This document shows positions 45,486 to 54,700 of a stretch of 64,000 nucleotides of DNA, one piece after another. The DNA lies in NCBI RefSeq assembly GCF_019334305.1, contig NZ_JAHWGH010000018.1:494850-558849 (forward strand), given 5' to 3'. Positions within the stretch are counted from its first letter, which is position 1, and each line of letters opens with the position of its first letter. This DNA comes from Rossellomorea orangium. Its GTDB lineage: Bacteria > Bacillota > Bacilli > Bacillales > Bacillaceae_B. Under the pieces are notes generated by a model, which made no database searches, had not been told where the DNA came from, and saw only the letters and a list, made by a program, of their open reading frames with translations. A program made the translations under genes and the position numbers.

Positions 45486-45600
45486 TCTAAAGGCTGTTTT
45501 CGAAAACATTGTTGTTCATGCATGTGGCGAGTAGTGGTTGTTTACAGCGAGAGGTGCTTGCTTTCCTCAGGGATGCGCAGTGAGCCTTCTTCTACATCTC
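45486..45600. repeat. GC-rich dispersed repeat, copy 2
   Basis: The segment AGGCTGTTTTCGAAAACATTGTTG... GTGGCGAGTAGTGGTTG ... GCTTGCTTTCCTCAGGG ... GTGAGCC matches, with scattered differences, the repeat near 63.88 kb. It lies between prfC and a small minus-strand gene and touches that gene's 3' end. Confidence 0.6.
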
Positions 45601-45825
45601 AGCTGTCCATTGAAGGATACGGGAACTTAGGATCTCGGCTGTCTCAGGTGCGATCCTTTCCTTTAAAGATTGCATTAATTTCGTTTGCATATGTTCCTCT
45701 TCATATGTAAATGAATAAGACCATTGGATATCTGGAACAGCAATGACGAAAAACTCTTCTTTCTTATTTTCATAAATAAATACTTTTTGTTCCATTCCTT
45801 CCAAAAAATTTTTTCTGATCTTCAT
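45592..45825 (-). CDS. YueH-like small protein
   Basis: A 77-residue protein starting MKIRKNFLEGMEQKVFIYENKKEEF, with VAVPDIQWS-like IAVPDIQWSYSFTYEEE and a C-terminal SSRILQWTAEM. This pattern recalls B. subtilis YueH. ATG at 45825 follows AAGGGGAT; the longer frame to 45864 lacks such a site. Function is unknown. Confidence 0.62.
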   Translation of the reverse strand: MKIRKNFLEGMEQKVFIYENKKEEFFVIAVPDIQWSYSFTYEEEHMQTKLMQSLKERIAPETAEILSSRILQWTAEM

Positions 45826-45996
45826 TTTTGTATCCCCTTTCATGAAAACGCTGTATTTGCGCATACTAACGACACTGTTGTCCGTACAACTTTCGACAAA
45901 TCTTGCATTTGTAGGTTGTCAGACGTCTGAAAGAATTGTAAAATAAAAAACCGAAAGCATCAAGTTTCAATCATACTTATCGAAGAGGTGAAAGAA

Positions 45997-47214
45997 GTGC
46001 AATATTTATGGGGTATCATGGGAATCATTGTCGTAATGGGAATTGCTTTTGCATTTTCTAAGAACAAGAAGCGGGTTAATGTCAGAACAGTCCTTGGTGG
46101 GCTTGCCATACAGTTATTTTTCGCTTTTATCGTATTAAAGACGTCTTGGGGACAGGGCGCCCTTAAAGGTTTGACCGAAGTGGTGAATGCCATCATCAAT
46201 TATTCCAACGAGGGTATCACATTCCTGTTTGGTGGACTTTACACTGAAGAATCTAACATAGCGTTCATTTTTGCATTTAATGTACTTCCAGTCGTTATTT
46301 TCTTCTCAGCTTTAATTTCAGTCCTTTATTATCTTAAAATCATGCAATTCTTCATCAAGATTCTAGGTGGAGGTTTGTCAAAACTATTGGGTACCAGGAA
46401 AGCGGAATCATTGTCTGCCGCTGCCAATATCTTTGTTGGACAAACGGAAGCGCCTTTAGTTGTAAGACCTTTCTTATCGAAGATGACTGAATCAGAACTC
46501 TTCGCCGTCATGACGGGAGGATTGGCATCTGTCGCGGGTTCAGTCCTTGTTGGATATTCTCTGTTAGGAGTTCCCTTGGAATACTTGCTTGCTGCAAGTT
46601 TCATGGCTGCTCCTGCTGGTCTCGTAATGGCCAAGTTATTTGTTCCTGAAACAGATGATTCTCCTGAACCTGAAGAGTTTGAAATGGAAGCGGATTCGGA
46701 ATCCGCCAATGTGATTGATGCTGCTGCAAACGGTGCAAGTGTCGGGCTGCAATTAGCTTTAAACATCGGTGCGATGCTTCTTGCATTCATTGCGTTAGTT
46801 GCGTTGATTAATGGATTACTTGGATTGGTTGGTGGATGGTTTGGATTTGACAGCCTTTCACTTCAGCTTATTCTTGGTTACGTATTTGCACCACTTGCCT
46901 TCGCAATCGGAGTACCATGGCATGAAGCGGTTACAGCAGGAAACTTCATTGGGCAAAAACTTGTCATTAATGAATTTGTAGCTTATTCAGCTTTCGCTCC
47001 GGAGATCGGGAACCTATCCGATAAAACAGTTGCGATTATTTCATTTGCATTATGCGGCTTCGCCAATCTTTCCTCACTTGGGATTTTACTTGGCGGACTT
47101 GGTAATCTTGCACCGAACCGCAGAGGAGATATTGCCCGCTTGGGATTAAGAGCAGTCGCAGCAGGTGCACTTGCTTCATTATTAAGTGCTGCCATTGCAG
47201 GAATGTTCATATAA
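45997..47214 (+). CDS. Concentrative nucleoside transporter (NupC-like)
   Basis: A 405-residue protein of the CNT family: an N-terminal helix pair, NIAFIFAFNVLPVVIFFSALISVLYY, ANIFVGQTEAPLVVRPF (substrate and ion site) and GNFIGQKLVINEFVAY. It imports nucleosides with H+ or Na+. GTG at 45997 follows GAGGTGA at six bases; the in-frame GTG at 45988 is inside that site. It ends in a terminator shared with the GGDEF gene. Confidence 0.9.
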   Translation: MQYLWGIMGIIVVMGIAFAFSKNKKRVNVRTVLGGLAIQLFFAFIVLKTSWGQGALKGLTEVVNAIINYSNEGITFLFGGLYTEESNIAFIFAFNVLPVVIFFSALISVLYYLKIMQFFIKILGGGLSKLLGTRKAESLSAAANIFVGQTEAPLVVRPFLSKMTESELFAVMTGGLASVAGSVLVGYSLLGVPLEYLLAASFMAAPAGLVMAKLFVPETDDSPEPEEFEMEADSESANVIDAAANGASVGLQLALNIGAMLLAFIALVALINGLLGLVGGWFGFDSLSLQLILGYVFAPLAFAIGVPWHEAVTAGNFIGQKLVINEFVAYSAFAPEIGNLSDKTVAIISFALCGFANLSSLGILLGGLGNLAPNRRGDIARLGLRAVAAGALASLLSAAIAGMFI

Positions 47215-47227
47215 TATCTCTTCATCA

Positions 47228-47263
47228 AAAAAGAAGCGTGCCGTTAACGGCACGCTTCTTTTT
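47228..47263. terminator. Bidirectional terminator containing a stop codon
   Basis: AAAAAGAAGCGTGCCG pairs with CGGCACGCTTCTTTTT. The loop TTAA is the stop codon of the minus-strand GGDEF gene, so that gene's final codons encode one stem arm. Confidence 0.85.
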
Positions 47264-48332
47264 CATTTTGGATTTCATTTTCAGGTATGAAAAATTTGTC
47301 ATTTGTCAGACAAGTCCTGCACTTACCCGATTTCTTGGCAACATAGAGCCTTTGATCTGCAAGAGCAATCAATTTCTCGGGTTCATCTGTTTCAGAAGAT
47401 TGAGCCTGACCAAAGCTCATGGAGATAGGCAGTGGCTCCAACTCCTTTAACCGATCGTATAATACGTAAAGAAACCTTTCAAGGATACTGTCTTCCATGT
47501 ACGGCAATATAAAGACGAATTCCTCTCCACCATACCTAAATGCCTGACCATTATAAGCTTCGGCGTGAATACGGAAGACGTCACCTGCCTTACGTATGAG
47601 ATCATCACCTGTTAAATGACCATATTCATCATTCACTTTCTTGAAATCATCTATATCACCAATCAGTAAGTTGAAGCATTCATTTTGTTCCAGCCTGCTT
47701 CTGAACCTTTCCTGAAACGAACGGTGATTTAATAAACCTGATAAGTAATCTTTATGGGCGAGATGATGATAGGCCTCTTTCTGAACATGCTGGGCACGCT
47801 CCCTCAGCATGATTAATGCACCGAATAATCCAATGATCCAAAGAAAAAACAGATTGAATGTCAATGTGAAATATTCGTGAAATTCCGTGATGTCAACAGT
47901 CACTAATCCCATCGCAATGTAAGCTGTGCTAAATGCTGCAAGTGAAATTAACGCCCCCTTTGTTCTCCAATAAATCGTGGCGTGCATCACGAATAATATG
48001 GAAATCGGATAAAGCGGACTATGAATCCCTTCAGATAAGAACATCAGCCAGATCAGTGCCAGATAATCGAAAACGATACCCGCTTTCAGAATCAATTTCA
48101 AACTGCGCTTGTCCTCCCTTGCCCGTATCAGGGCTATTTGAGTCACCAGCATATACAATACTCCGGATACCAACAGATAAGGAAAAACCGTCTTATTGGT
48201 GGAGATATTTTCTGAAAAAGGAGGAACGTAAAATAATAGGGTGGCAATCAAGACGAACAACCACCTTAAAGTTGAAAACAATTTTTCAGTTTCATAATCA
48301 TTCAAGTATAATGAAAATTTCATTCGCGTCAT
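47244..48332 (-). CDS. Membrane-bound GGDEF diguanylate cyclase
   Basis: About six helices occupy the N-terminal 190 residues, followed by a short linker helix and a GGDEF domain. The active site reads FRYGGEEFVF (GGEEF), with LLIGDIDDFKKVNDEYGH and an intact NHRSF region, so c-di-GMP synthesis is expected. No RxxD inhibitory site is evident. ATG 48332 or 48323 is preferred because the murE terminator (48402-48429) lies within the longer open frame to 48437. Confidence 0.82.
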   Translation of the reverse strand: MTRMKFSLYLNDYETEKLFSTLRWLFVLIATLLFYVPPFSENISTNKTVFPYLLVSGVLYMLVTQIALIRAREDKRSLKLILKAGIVFDYLALIWLMFLSEGIHSPLYPISILFVMHATIYWRTKGALISLAAFSTAYIAMGLVTVDITEFHEYFTLTFNLFFLWIIGLFGALIMLRERAQHVQKEAYHHLAHKDYLSGLLNHRSFQERFRSRLEQNECFNLLIGDIDDFKKVNDEYGHLTGDDLIRKAGDVFRIHAEAYNGQAFRYGGEEFVFILPYMEDSILERFLYVLYDRLKELEPLPISMSFGQAQSSETDEPEKLIALADQRLYVAKKSGKCRTCLTNDKFFIPENEIQNEKEACR

Positions 48333-48401
48333 TCTTTCATCATTTAATAGATAGTTTAAATTTACCAAAGATTGTGAATTTCGTCTATCGTTATCAAAAA
48401 A

Positions 48402-48429
48402 AGACAGACCGCTTTTTAGTGGTCTGTCT
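48402..48429 (-). terminator. Terminator of the murE-like gene
   Basis: AGACAGACC pairs with GGTCTGTCT, followed by TTTTTTTG on the minus strand. Confidence 0.8.
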
Positions 48430-48438
48430 CCCATCACG

Positions 48439-49914
48439 TTATTCAGTTATCCCATACTTCATCTTGCTCTCTTCTATGGCGATTTGTTTATCGCTATGAG
48501 GATATTTTGTATTTTCGATGATTTGATAATCCTCATGTCCTTTTCCTGCAAAGATGATGATATCTCCAGGTTCACTCACTTCGATGGCATGCTTAACTGC
48601 TTCTGCACGATCACCTATGAGGGCAAATTGTTCATGCTGCATCCCTTTTTCAAGATCATTCAGGATGCTGTCGTATTCTTCATATCGCGGGTCATCTGTC
48701 GTTAAGATGACGTAGTCCGCCAGCGATGCTTTTTCTGCCATGGTCGGTCTCTTTGACTTGTCTCGGTTTCCACCGGTACCTACAAGAAAGATGATTTTAT
48801 TCTCCTTAAACGGGAGCACTGATTGTATGGCATTCTCGATGGCATCAGGAGTATGGGCGTAATCGATATAAACAGATAACGGCGCCTTCATCTCTACCTT
48901 CTCCATCCGACCATTTACAGGAGGAAGATCACGGACAATCTCTACGAGCCTGGATATTTCCATTCCTCTTGCATAAAGGCAAGCGATGGCCGTCAATACA
49001 TTATACACATTGAATTTCCCTAAGAGCTTCATTTCCACATCGAAGCTTCCTTCGGGAGAATTTAATGTGAACCTGGTTAAATCATTGAAGTATTCTACAT
49101 TGACAGCTCTGAAGTCTGCGTTTTCTTCCAATCCGTAACTGATGACTTCATGTGGAGTCATATAGCTGTAGCGATGATACCATTCGTCATCTGCATTCAG
49201 CACGACATACTTTGGATTTTGAAGGTCCTGACCCAATTGGGAGAATAAAAGACCTTTTGCGTAACCATAATGCTCCATCGTTCCATGATAATCCAGATGA
49301 TCATGACTCAGGTTTGTGAAGGCAACCACATCAAAGTCGATACCCCATAACCTTCCAAGAGCCAAGCCATGAGAGGATACCTCAAGTGTGAAGTTATCTA
49401 TGCCCCTGTCTAACGCACTTTGCATCATCTGCTGATTTGTTAAATTGTCGCATGTCGTGTTTTCACTTGGAAGCATCTCCCCATCAAGGTTAAAACCGAT
49501 GGTGCCTGATAATGCTGAGCGTTGATTCGAGCTTTTCAGGATGGAGTGGATCAAATTGCTGACCGTGGTCTTCCCGTTGGTCCCTGTCACTCCGAACACA
49601 GTGAGTTTTTGTGACGGGTAATTATAGAATTTATTCGATAATTGAGCGAGCGCCTTGAATGTATCCTTCACTACGACTAATGCCGCTTTTTCTAAATCGA
49701 TATCCAGTTGTTTTTCCGCCACTATCACAGTAGCACCTTTTTCAACGGCCATTGCTGCAAAGTCATGCCCATCCACTGTGTATCCTCTAGTGCAGACAAA
49801 CATGGTGCCGTCAGTCACTTTTCTTGAGTCAACGTGAATATCGCTAATGGCAGAAGGGAGTTCACCGTAAATCGTTTTTAATTTCATGCTTTCTAACAGA
49901 TTATATGTAATCAT
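48439..49914 (-). CDS. murE: MurE-family UDP-MurNAc-tripeptide ligase with DDPR motif
   Basis: A 491-residue Mur ligase. The ATP loop is GTNGKTT near 111-117, and HSRK-type early region, NLSHDHLDYHGTMEHY, GRMEKVEM and DYAHTPDAIENAI are all present. The amino-acid selection motif, DNPR in meso-DAP enzymes, reads DDPR at 407-410. It lies outside a dcw cluster, so it may be a second MurE. It could add a different residue or function normally. The symbol is by family only. Confidence 0.8.
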   Translation of the reverse strand: MITYNLLESMKLKTIYGELPSAISDIHVDSRKVTDGTMFVCTRGYTVDGHDFAAMAVEKGATVIVAEKQLDIDLEKAALVVVKDTFKALAQLSNKFYNYPSQKLTVFGVTGTNGKTTVSNLIHSILKSSNQRSALSGTIGFNLDGEMLPSENTTCDNLTNQQMMQSALDRGIDNFTLEVSSHGLALGRLWGIDFDVVAFTNLSHDHLDYHGTMEHYGYAKGLLFSQLGQDLQNPKYVVLNADDEWYHRYSYMTPHEVISYGLEENADFRAVNVEYFNDLTRFTLNSPEGSFDVEMKLLGKFNVYNVLTAIACLYARGMEISRLVEIVRDLPPVNGRMEKVEMKAPLSVYIDYAHTPDAIENAIQSVLPFKENKIIFLVGTGGNRDKSKRPTMAEKASLADYVILTTDDPRYEEYDSILNDLEKGMQHEQFALIGDRAEAVKHAIEVSEPGDIIIFAGKGHEDYQIIENTKYPHSDKQIAIEESKMKYGITE

Positions 49915-50052
49915 TCTTATACCTCATTTAGTTAGATTGTTTCTTTATTTTATCTTATCATCTTAGCTTTGATAAGAGAAATACCTCCTAAACTAAGAAC
50001 TAAATTTTCTCACACAAATGTCACCTTACCCAAGCTTTGCGCGATTGAAACC

Positions 50053-50088
50053 AAAAAAGCCCCCCATCACCCATAGTACGGATGACGG
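50053..50088 (-). terminator. Terminator of the M42 peptidase gene
   Basis: CCGTCATCC pairs with GGGTGATGG (two wobbles), followed by GGGGCTTTTTTGG on the minus strand. Confidence 0.65.
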
Positions 50089-50100
50089 AAGACTCCTTGT

Positions 50101-51156
50101 TCATTCAGTGACCATCTTCGATTGCACATAATGCCAAAGTAATGTTTCAGTGTGAAGGATCGAAGACTCATGTGTCCGTTCATAGGCATGAGATGCGTCG
50201 ATTCCCGCACCTATCAAACCATGGACAATATCAAAACCTGCGCGGATCGCCGCTGAAGCATCTGAACCGTAATAAGGATAAATATCGACCTTATAGTCGA
50301 TGGCATTCTCTTCTGCCAGTGAAATTAGATGCTTGCGAAGTCCGTAGTGATATGGTCCGCTTGAATCTTTCGCGCATATGGAGACCGTGTATTCATCCGT
50401 ACTTTGCCCGTCGCCGATTGCCCCCATATCGACAGCTAAATACTCAATCGTTTCATCAGGAATATTCGAATTCCCCCCATAACCGATTTCCTCATTGTTC
50501 GAAATCAAGAAATGCGTTGTATATGGAAGCGTCACGCCTTCAGATTGGATGTGGCGTATCAATCGTAAGAGCATCCCTACACTCGCTTTATCATCCAGAT
50601 GACGGGATTTAATAAATCCGCTGTCTGTAATTTCAGCACGGGGGTCGAATGATACGAAATCCCCCACTTCAATGCCAAGTTCCCTCACCTCTTTGGCATT
50701 ACGCACTTTTTCATCAATCCGTACTTCTATATTTGTTTCGTCTCGTTTCGCTTCGCCTGCATTTTTGTAAACGTGAACGGATGTTTGATGCATGAGAATG
50801 GTTCCACTGAATGTTTTGCCTGAAGAAGTTTCAATCTGACAGTACTCCCCTTCCACTGCATTCCATCTGTAACCACCGATCATGGATAAGCGTAACCGGC
50901 CATCGTTCTTTATTTCCTTGACCATGGCACCGAGTGCATCTACGTGCGCAGTTAGCATGCGGTGTCTTTCTGTATCTTCACCAGGTAATGTGATGATCAG
51001 GGCACCCTTCCGATTCCTTCTCATCTCTAAATGTAAATCTGACAGATATTCCTCGACAAAACTCATGATTTTATTTGTATTACCTGAAGGACTTGGAATT
51101 TCCACAAGTTCCTTTATCAATTGAATGGTTTTCTTCGTATCAGGATATGTATTCAT
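50101..51156 (-). CDS. M42-family glutamyl aminopeptidase/deblocking peptidase
   Basis: A 351-residue cytosolic binuclear metallopeptidase. Metal and catalytic residues lie in TAHVDALGAMV, RHLDDKASVGMLL, SNNEEIGYGGN and AVDMGAIG, with a final histidine in ASHAYERTHES. The M42 family (PepA-like, YhfE, YsdC) removes N-terminal residues from peptides. It is monocistronic. The substrate range is not evident. Confidence 0.88.
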   Translation of the reverse strand: MNTYPDTKKTIQLIKELVEIPSPSGNTNKIMSFVEEYLSDLHLEMRRNRKGALIITLPGEDTERHRMLTAHVDALGAMVKEIKNDGRLRLSMIGGYRWNAVEGEYCQIETSSGKTFSGTILMHQTSVHVYKNAGEAKRDETNIEVRIDEKVRNAKEVRELGIEVGDFVSFDPRAEITDSGFIKSRHLDDKASVGMLLRLIRHIQSEGVTLPYTTHFLISNNEEIGYGGNSNIPDETIEYLAVDMGAIGDGQSTDEYTVSICAKDSSGPYHYGLRKHLISLAEENAIDYKVDIYPYYGSDASAAIRAGFDIVHGLIGAGIDASHAYERTHESSILHTETLLWHYVQSKMVTE

Positions 51157-51212
51157 TTAACTCCCCCCTTTCGTTATTATATCGTCTTTTGTCAGATAAC
51201 TACAAATCTTCT

Positions 51213-51449
51213 TCACCGAATATTCCAGCGGATGTTCCTGGTTTTATTCAAATTCCTTTCAAATCTCTTCCGTTTTCCCTCATGAAAAGGATGCAGAAAT
51301 CCACACTCATCACAACTGAGGAAAACGACATTCCCCCCCAGCTTCTGTCCTTTTGGATACATCACGTGTTCACTTCCATATTCCTCCCTCATAAATAATT
51401 CATTTTCCGTTAACGATGAGTGGCCACAATATAAACATCCTTTAAACAC
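51213..51449 (-). CDS. Small zinc-ribbon protein
   Basis: A 78-residue protein with two CxxC pairs (CLYC and CDEC) spaced about 40 residues apart, a probable four-Cys zinc ribbon, and a strongly basic tail (GKRKRFERNLNKTRN). Basic zinc ribbons often bind nucleic acid. GTG at 51449 has an AGGGGCGG site eight bases upstream; GTG at 51458 lies too close to it. I do not recognise a named family. Confidence 0.6.
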   Translation of the reverse strand: MFKGCLYCGHSSLTENELFMREEYGSEHVMYPKGQKLGGNVVFLSCDECGFLHPFHEGKRKRFERNLNKTRNIRWNIR

Positions 51450-51576
51450 ATTTTTCACCGCCCCTTTTTGTACATGCCTATGAAAAGAACGGGAATACTA
51501 TGAGAGGATTTGTAAAAAAGTTCTGCTCCCTTTTCTACCGAAACGAATCACAATGATTAAAGACAGGAGTGATAGA

Positions 51577-52968
51577 GTGAACTCATCAACATTAGACAGC
51601 TTACCTCAAGGCAAGAAACATCCTAAGGGTTTATATCTGTTGTTCTTCACTGAGTTATGGGAACGCTACAGTTACTATGGAATGAGGGCCCTTCTGGTTC
51701 TATATTTAACAACCGCTTTTGTAAGCGGGGGCTTGGGTGTCGATCCTGCAAAGGCCTTGTCCATCTATGGTATTTATACAGGCAGTGTATACTTCACTCC
51801 TATTTTGGGAGGGTGGTTGACTGATCGATATATCGGACTGAGGAAGGCAATAACCATTGGTGGAATCACAATGGCATGCGGAGACTTCACCATTTTCCTT
51901 ACCCACTCCCAAATCGGTTTATATGGGGGACTTGCCCTCCTCGTCCTTGGCAATGGATTCTTCAAACCGAATATTTCGACGCTCGTCGGTGAGCTCTACC
52001 CAAGGAATGATAAACGCAAAGATGCAGCCTTTACCATTTTTTATATGGGCATTAACCTTGGTGCACTATTCGCACCACTCATTGCAGGCTACCTTGCAGA
52101 AGACCTGTTTCTCACTACCATGGCGGACGGAACGATGCATTACGGATTCAAATGGGCATTCCTTGCATCCTCCATAGGGATGATCACCGGACAGATCATC
52201 TTTAGTTCATTGAACAACAAATATCTTGGAACTGTTGGGCTGAAACCAAATAAACAGCTGGCAGAAGAAGCAAATGAAGATCGAAATATTCCACTGTCCA
52301 AGAAGGAAAAGCAGCGGACAACGGCCATCCTGATTCTAGCCTGTTTCGTCGTATTTTTCTGGGCTGGATTTGAGCAGGCAGGGAGTTCATTCACCCTTTA
52401 CACAAAAAACTTCATTGACCGGGAAGTATTTGGTTACACAATACCTGTTGCCTGGTTCCAATCTGTGAATCCCCTGTTCATCGTGATCCTTGCTCCCATT
52501 CTTTCAGGCGTATGGTTGCGTCTATCACGATCCAAAAGAGGAGACCTGAATATGACGACAAAGATGGGTATCGGAATGATCCTCTTGGGTCTCGGGTTCA
52601 TGGTCCTCATTCCTGCAGTCATGCAGACCGGTTCAGATGAACAGAACATCACGGAAAAAGCCAACTTGTTATTCATCATCTTCACGTATTTGCTTCATAC
52701 ACTTGGAGAACTGTTCCTTTCACCTGTAGGATTGTCATTAGTCAGTAAAGTCGCACCCGTTAAGATTGCGTCGCTATTGATGGGAGTATGGATGGCTGCC
52801 ATTGGGGTGGCGAGTCTCCTCGCAGGACAGCTGGCTTCACTCACAGCAACCCTGGGTTACTTAGAAATTTTCGCTGTCATTGGAGCTGTAGCCATTATCC
52901 TGGGCCTTGTTTTATTAACCATATCAAAGAAGCTTGTCGTTATGATGAAAGAAGAGGGACAAGTGTGA
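51577..52968 (+). CDS. POT/PTR-family peptide MFS transporter
   Basis: A 463-residue proton-dependent oligopeptide transporter. Signatures are ELWERYSYYGMRALLVLYL (ExxERFxYYG), GGWLTDRYIG, FYMGINLGALFAPLIAG and the 12-14 helix layout. It imports di- and tripeptides. GTG at 51577 follows AGGAG by seven bases; the upstream ATG at 51553 has no site. It shares a terminator with the convergent YihY gene. Confidence 0.9.
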   Translation: MNSSTLDSLPQGKKHPKGLYLLFFTELWERYSYYGMRALLVLYLTTAFVSGGLGVDPAKALSIYGIYTGSVYFTPILGGWLTDRYIGLRKAITIGGITMACGDFTIFLTHSQIGLYGGLALLVLGNGFFKPNISTLVGELYPRNDKRKDAAFTIFYMGINLGALFAPLIAGYLAEDLFLTTMADGTMHYGFKWAFLASSIGMITGQIIFSSLNNKYLGTVGLKPNKQLAEEANEDRNIPLSKKEKQRTTAILILACFVVFFWAGFEQAGSSFTLYTKNFIDREVFGYTIPVAWFQSVNPLFIVILAPILSGVWLRLSRSKRGDLNMTTKMGIGMILLGLGFMVLIPAVMQTGSDEQNITEKANLLFIIFTYLLHTLGELFLSPVGLSLVSKVAPVKIASLLMGVWMAAIGVASLLAGQLASLTATLGYLEIFAVIGAVAIILGLVLLTISKKLVVMMKEEGQV

Positions 52969-52992
52969 AGGGAAAAGGTACTCATAGTAGAA

Positions 52993-53022
52993 AAAATCGC
53001 TTGGCTCTGAGCCAAGCGATTT
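52993..53022. terminator. Bidirectional terminator
   Basis: AAATCGCTTGGCT pairs with AGCCAAGCGATTT around a three-base loop, between convergent genes. Confidence 0.85.
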
Positions 53023-53835
53023 CTATTTCAGCGTCTTCTCCGCTATACTGCCGTTCAGCAAACCACCGATCAAGAGGATGGTCGACGAAATATAAAACCA
53101 GACCACCAACGTGATGACACTACCCAACTGTCCGTAAAACTGTGAGTAATCGTTCAATTTAACATACGTTCCATAAATCCAGGAAACTCCCTGCCACCCG
53201 AAAGTCGCAACCAGAGCCCCAGGAATGACATGAAGAAATGATATACGCTTACTTGGGACGACCATATAAAGAAAAACGAAAAGAAGGAACATGAAGACTG
53301 AACTCAGCCCCCATTTACCGATCACCCACGCCTGACTCCAGTCACCGTTAATCTTACCTTCTGTAAACCGTGCATGACGGATATACTCCTCTACTACCGG
53401 AACGATGAGGGAGAATGAGATAAGAATCATAAATCCGACAGTCAGCAAGAGATCATAAAGCAATGCGATGATAAACGGCTTCTTCCTTTCTATACGATAT
53501 GCCTGGTTAAGTGAACGCACCATCGATTGAACGGCCATTGACGAAAGCCAGAAGGTAAAGAATATTGAAATGGACAAAACGTCCCCTCTTTGATCGTAAA
53601 GGATCCGTTCAATATTGCTTTGAATGATGGCGTATGATTTATCCGGCGCAAAAGGCTTGATCAGAAGCAACACATTTGTTTCGGATATGGGAAGAAAACT
53701 GATCAATGAAAACACAGAAATCAAAAATGGAAAGATGGATAAGAGTAAGTAATATGCCAACTGTGCAGAATGATCAAAGAAACGCTCCTTGAAAAATCGA
53801 ATGATAACTGCCTTTGAATGGTGCATAAAATTCAT
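53023..53835 (-). CDS. YihY/BrkB-family inner membrane protein
   Basis: A 270-residue protein with about six helices. The YihY signatures are SAQLAYYLLLSIFPFLI near residue 25, LNQAYRI and GALVATFGWQGVSWIYGTYV, and a final LVVWFYISSTILLIGGLLN. It is a member of a broad membrane family once annotated as ribonuclease BN, of unknown function. The start is ATG at 53835. Confidence 0.87.
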   Translation of the reverse strand: MNFMHHSKAVIIRFFKERFFDHSAQLAYYLLLSIFPFLISVFSLISFLPISETNVLLLIKPFAPDKSYAIIQSNIERILYDQRGDVLSISIFFTFWLSSMAVQSMVRSLNQAYRIERKKPFIIALLYDLLLTVGFMILISFSLIVPVVEEYIRHARFTEGKINGDWSQAWVIGKWGLSSVFMFLLFVFLYMVVPSKRISFLHVIPGALVATFGWQGVSWIYGTYVKLNDYSQFYGQLGSVITLVVWFYISSTILLIGGLLNGSIAEKTLK

Positions 53836-53946
53836 AATCTAGACTCCTAATAAAGAAAGGATATTCTTATTTTCCCCTTTCTTTTGCAATTCAATCCAAT
53901 TTGAACCACTTTGCTCAGCATTCCGTTAAAGATTTCATGTGCATGA

Positions 53947-54492
53947 TTACCCTTTTCTCCACTCCTCTTCCAATAACCCAAATAATAACGAATCTCTCCA
54001 ACCATCATTCATTTTCATGTGATGGCGAATCCTTCCCTCAAGAGTCATTCCGACCTTTTCTAACACTTTTCGGGAAGAAATATTTTGAGGATCACAAGTA
54101 GCTGAAATCCTGTGGAGGTTTAATTCTGAAAACCCCTTATCGACCAATTTCCTCGCTACGAGTGTTCCTAAGCCCTTTCCCCAATAATCGGGATGAAGAA
54201 TATAGCCGATTTCCCCGGAACGATGTATAAAGCTATTGATGTTAATCTCACCCGCTCCGATCACTCTTCCGACCCCACCATCAACCAGTGCATGTACATA
54301 CCTGCTTTGCGGAACCACTTTTTCATCTTTTAAGACGTCATCAACATATGCCATTGTCTCCCGCGCCTTATTCGGACCCCAACTCTGAAACATTGAGACC
54401 ACTTCCAAGGATGCATAGTCATGAACATCCCTCCAATCTTCTTTCATAAAACGTCGAAAATAGAACTGGGTAGAAAGGAGCACCTTCTCCAC
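53947..54492 (-). CDS. GNAT acetyltransferase (RimJ/RimL-type)
   Basis: A 181-residue GCN5-related N-acetyltransferase. The acetyl-CoA loop appears as GYILHPDYWGKGLGTLVARK (QxxGxG/A-like GKGLGT), with LHRISATCDPQNISSRKVLEKVGMTLEGRIR at the end of the fold. It resembles RimJ/RimL protein acetyltransferases. GTG at 54492 follows GAGGTGA at six bases; GTG 54501 overlaps that site. It is monocistronic; the substrate is unknown. Confidence 0.85.
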   Translation of the reverse strand: MEKVLLSTQFYFRRFMKEDWRDVHDYASLEVVSMFQSWGPNKARETMAYVDDVLKDEKVVPQSRYVHALVDGGVGRVIGAGEININSFIHRSGEIGYILHPDYWGKGLGTLVARKLVDKGFSELNLHRISATCDPQNISSRKVLEKVGMTLEGRIRHHMKMNDGWRDSLLFGLLEEEWRKG

Positions 54493-54700
54493 ATCATTCA
54501 CCTCGCATGATTTCTAAATTGTTCTAATTTTAACATGTTTCTCATGATGCAGAACAAACATTTAACAGAAAGTGATACAAAGAAGGAAGATCCCTGTTGA
54601 AGATAAAGGGAGGATTTCCATGTTCCCTTCAAGAAATATATATCAAGGGGGATCAATCAATTGCATCTCTGAATCAAGCAGAAGAAAGGGAGAAATATCA

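Noticed and set aside
46329..46790. 153-codon minus-strand frame
   Set aside because: It is a shadow of the nucleoside transporter gene with low-complexity Ala/Ser content.
48333..48437. N-terminal extension of the GGDEF frame
   Set aside because: The murE terminator lies within it and no ribosome site supports the upstream start.
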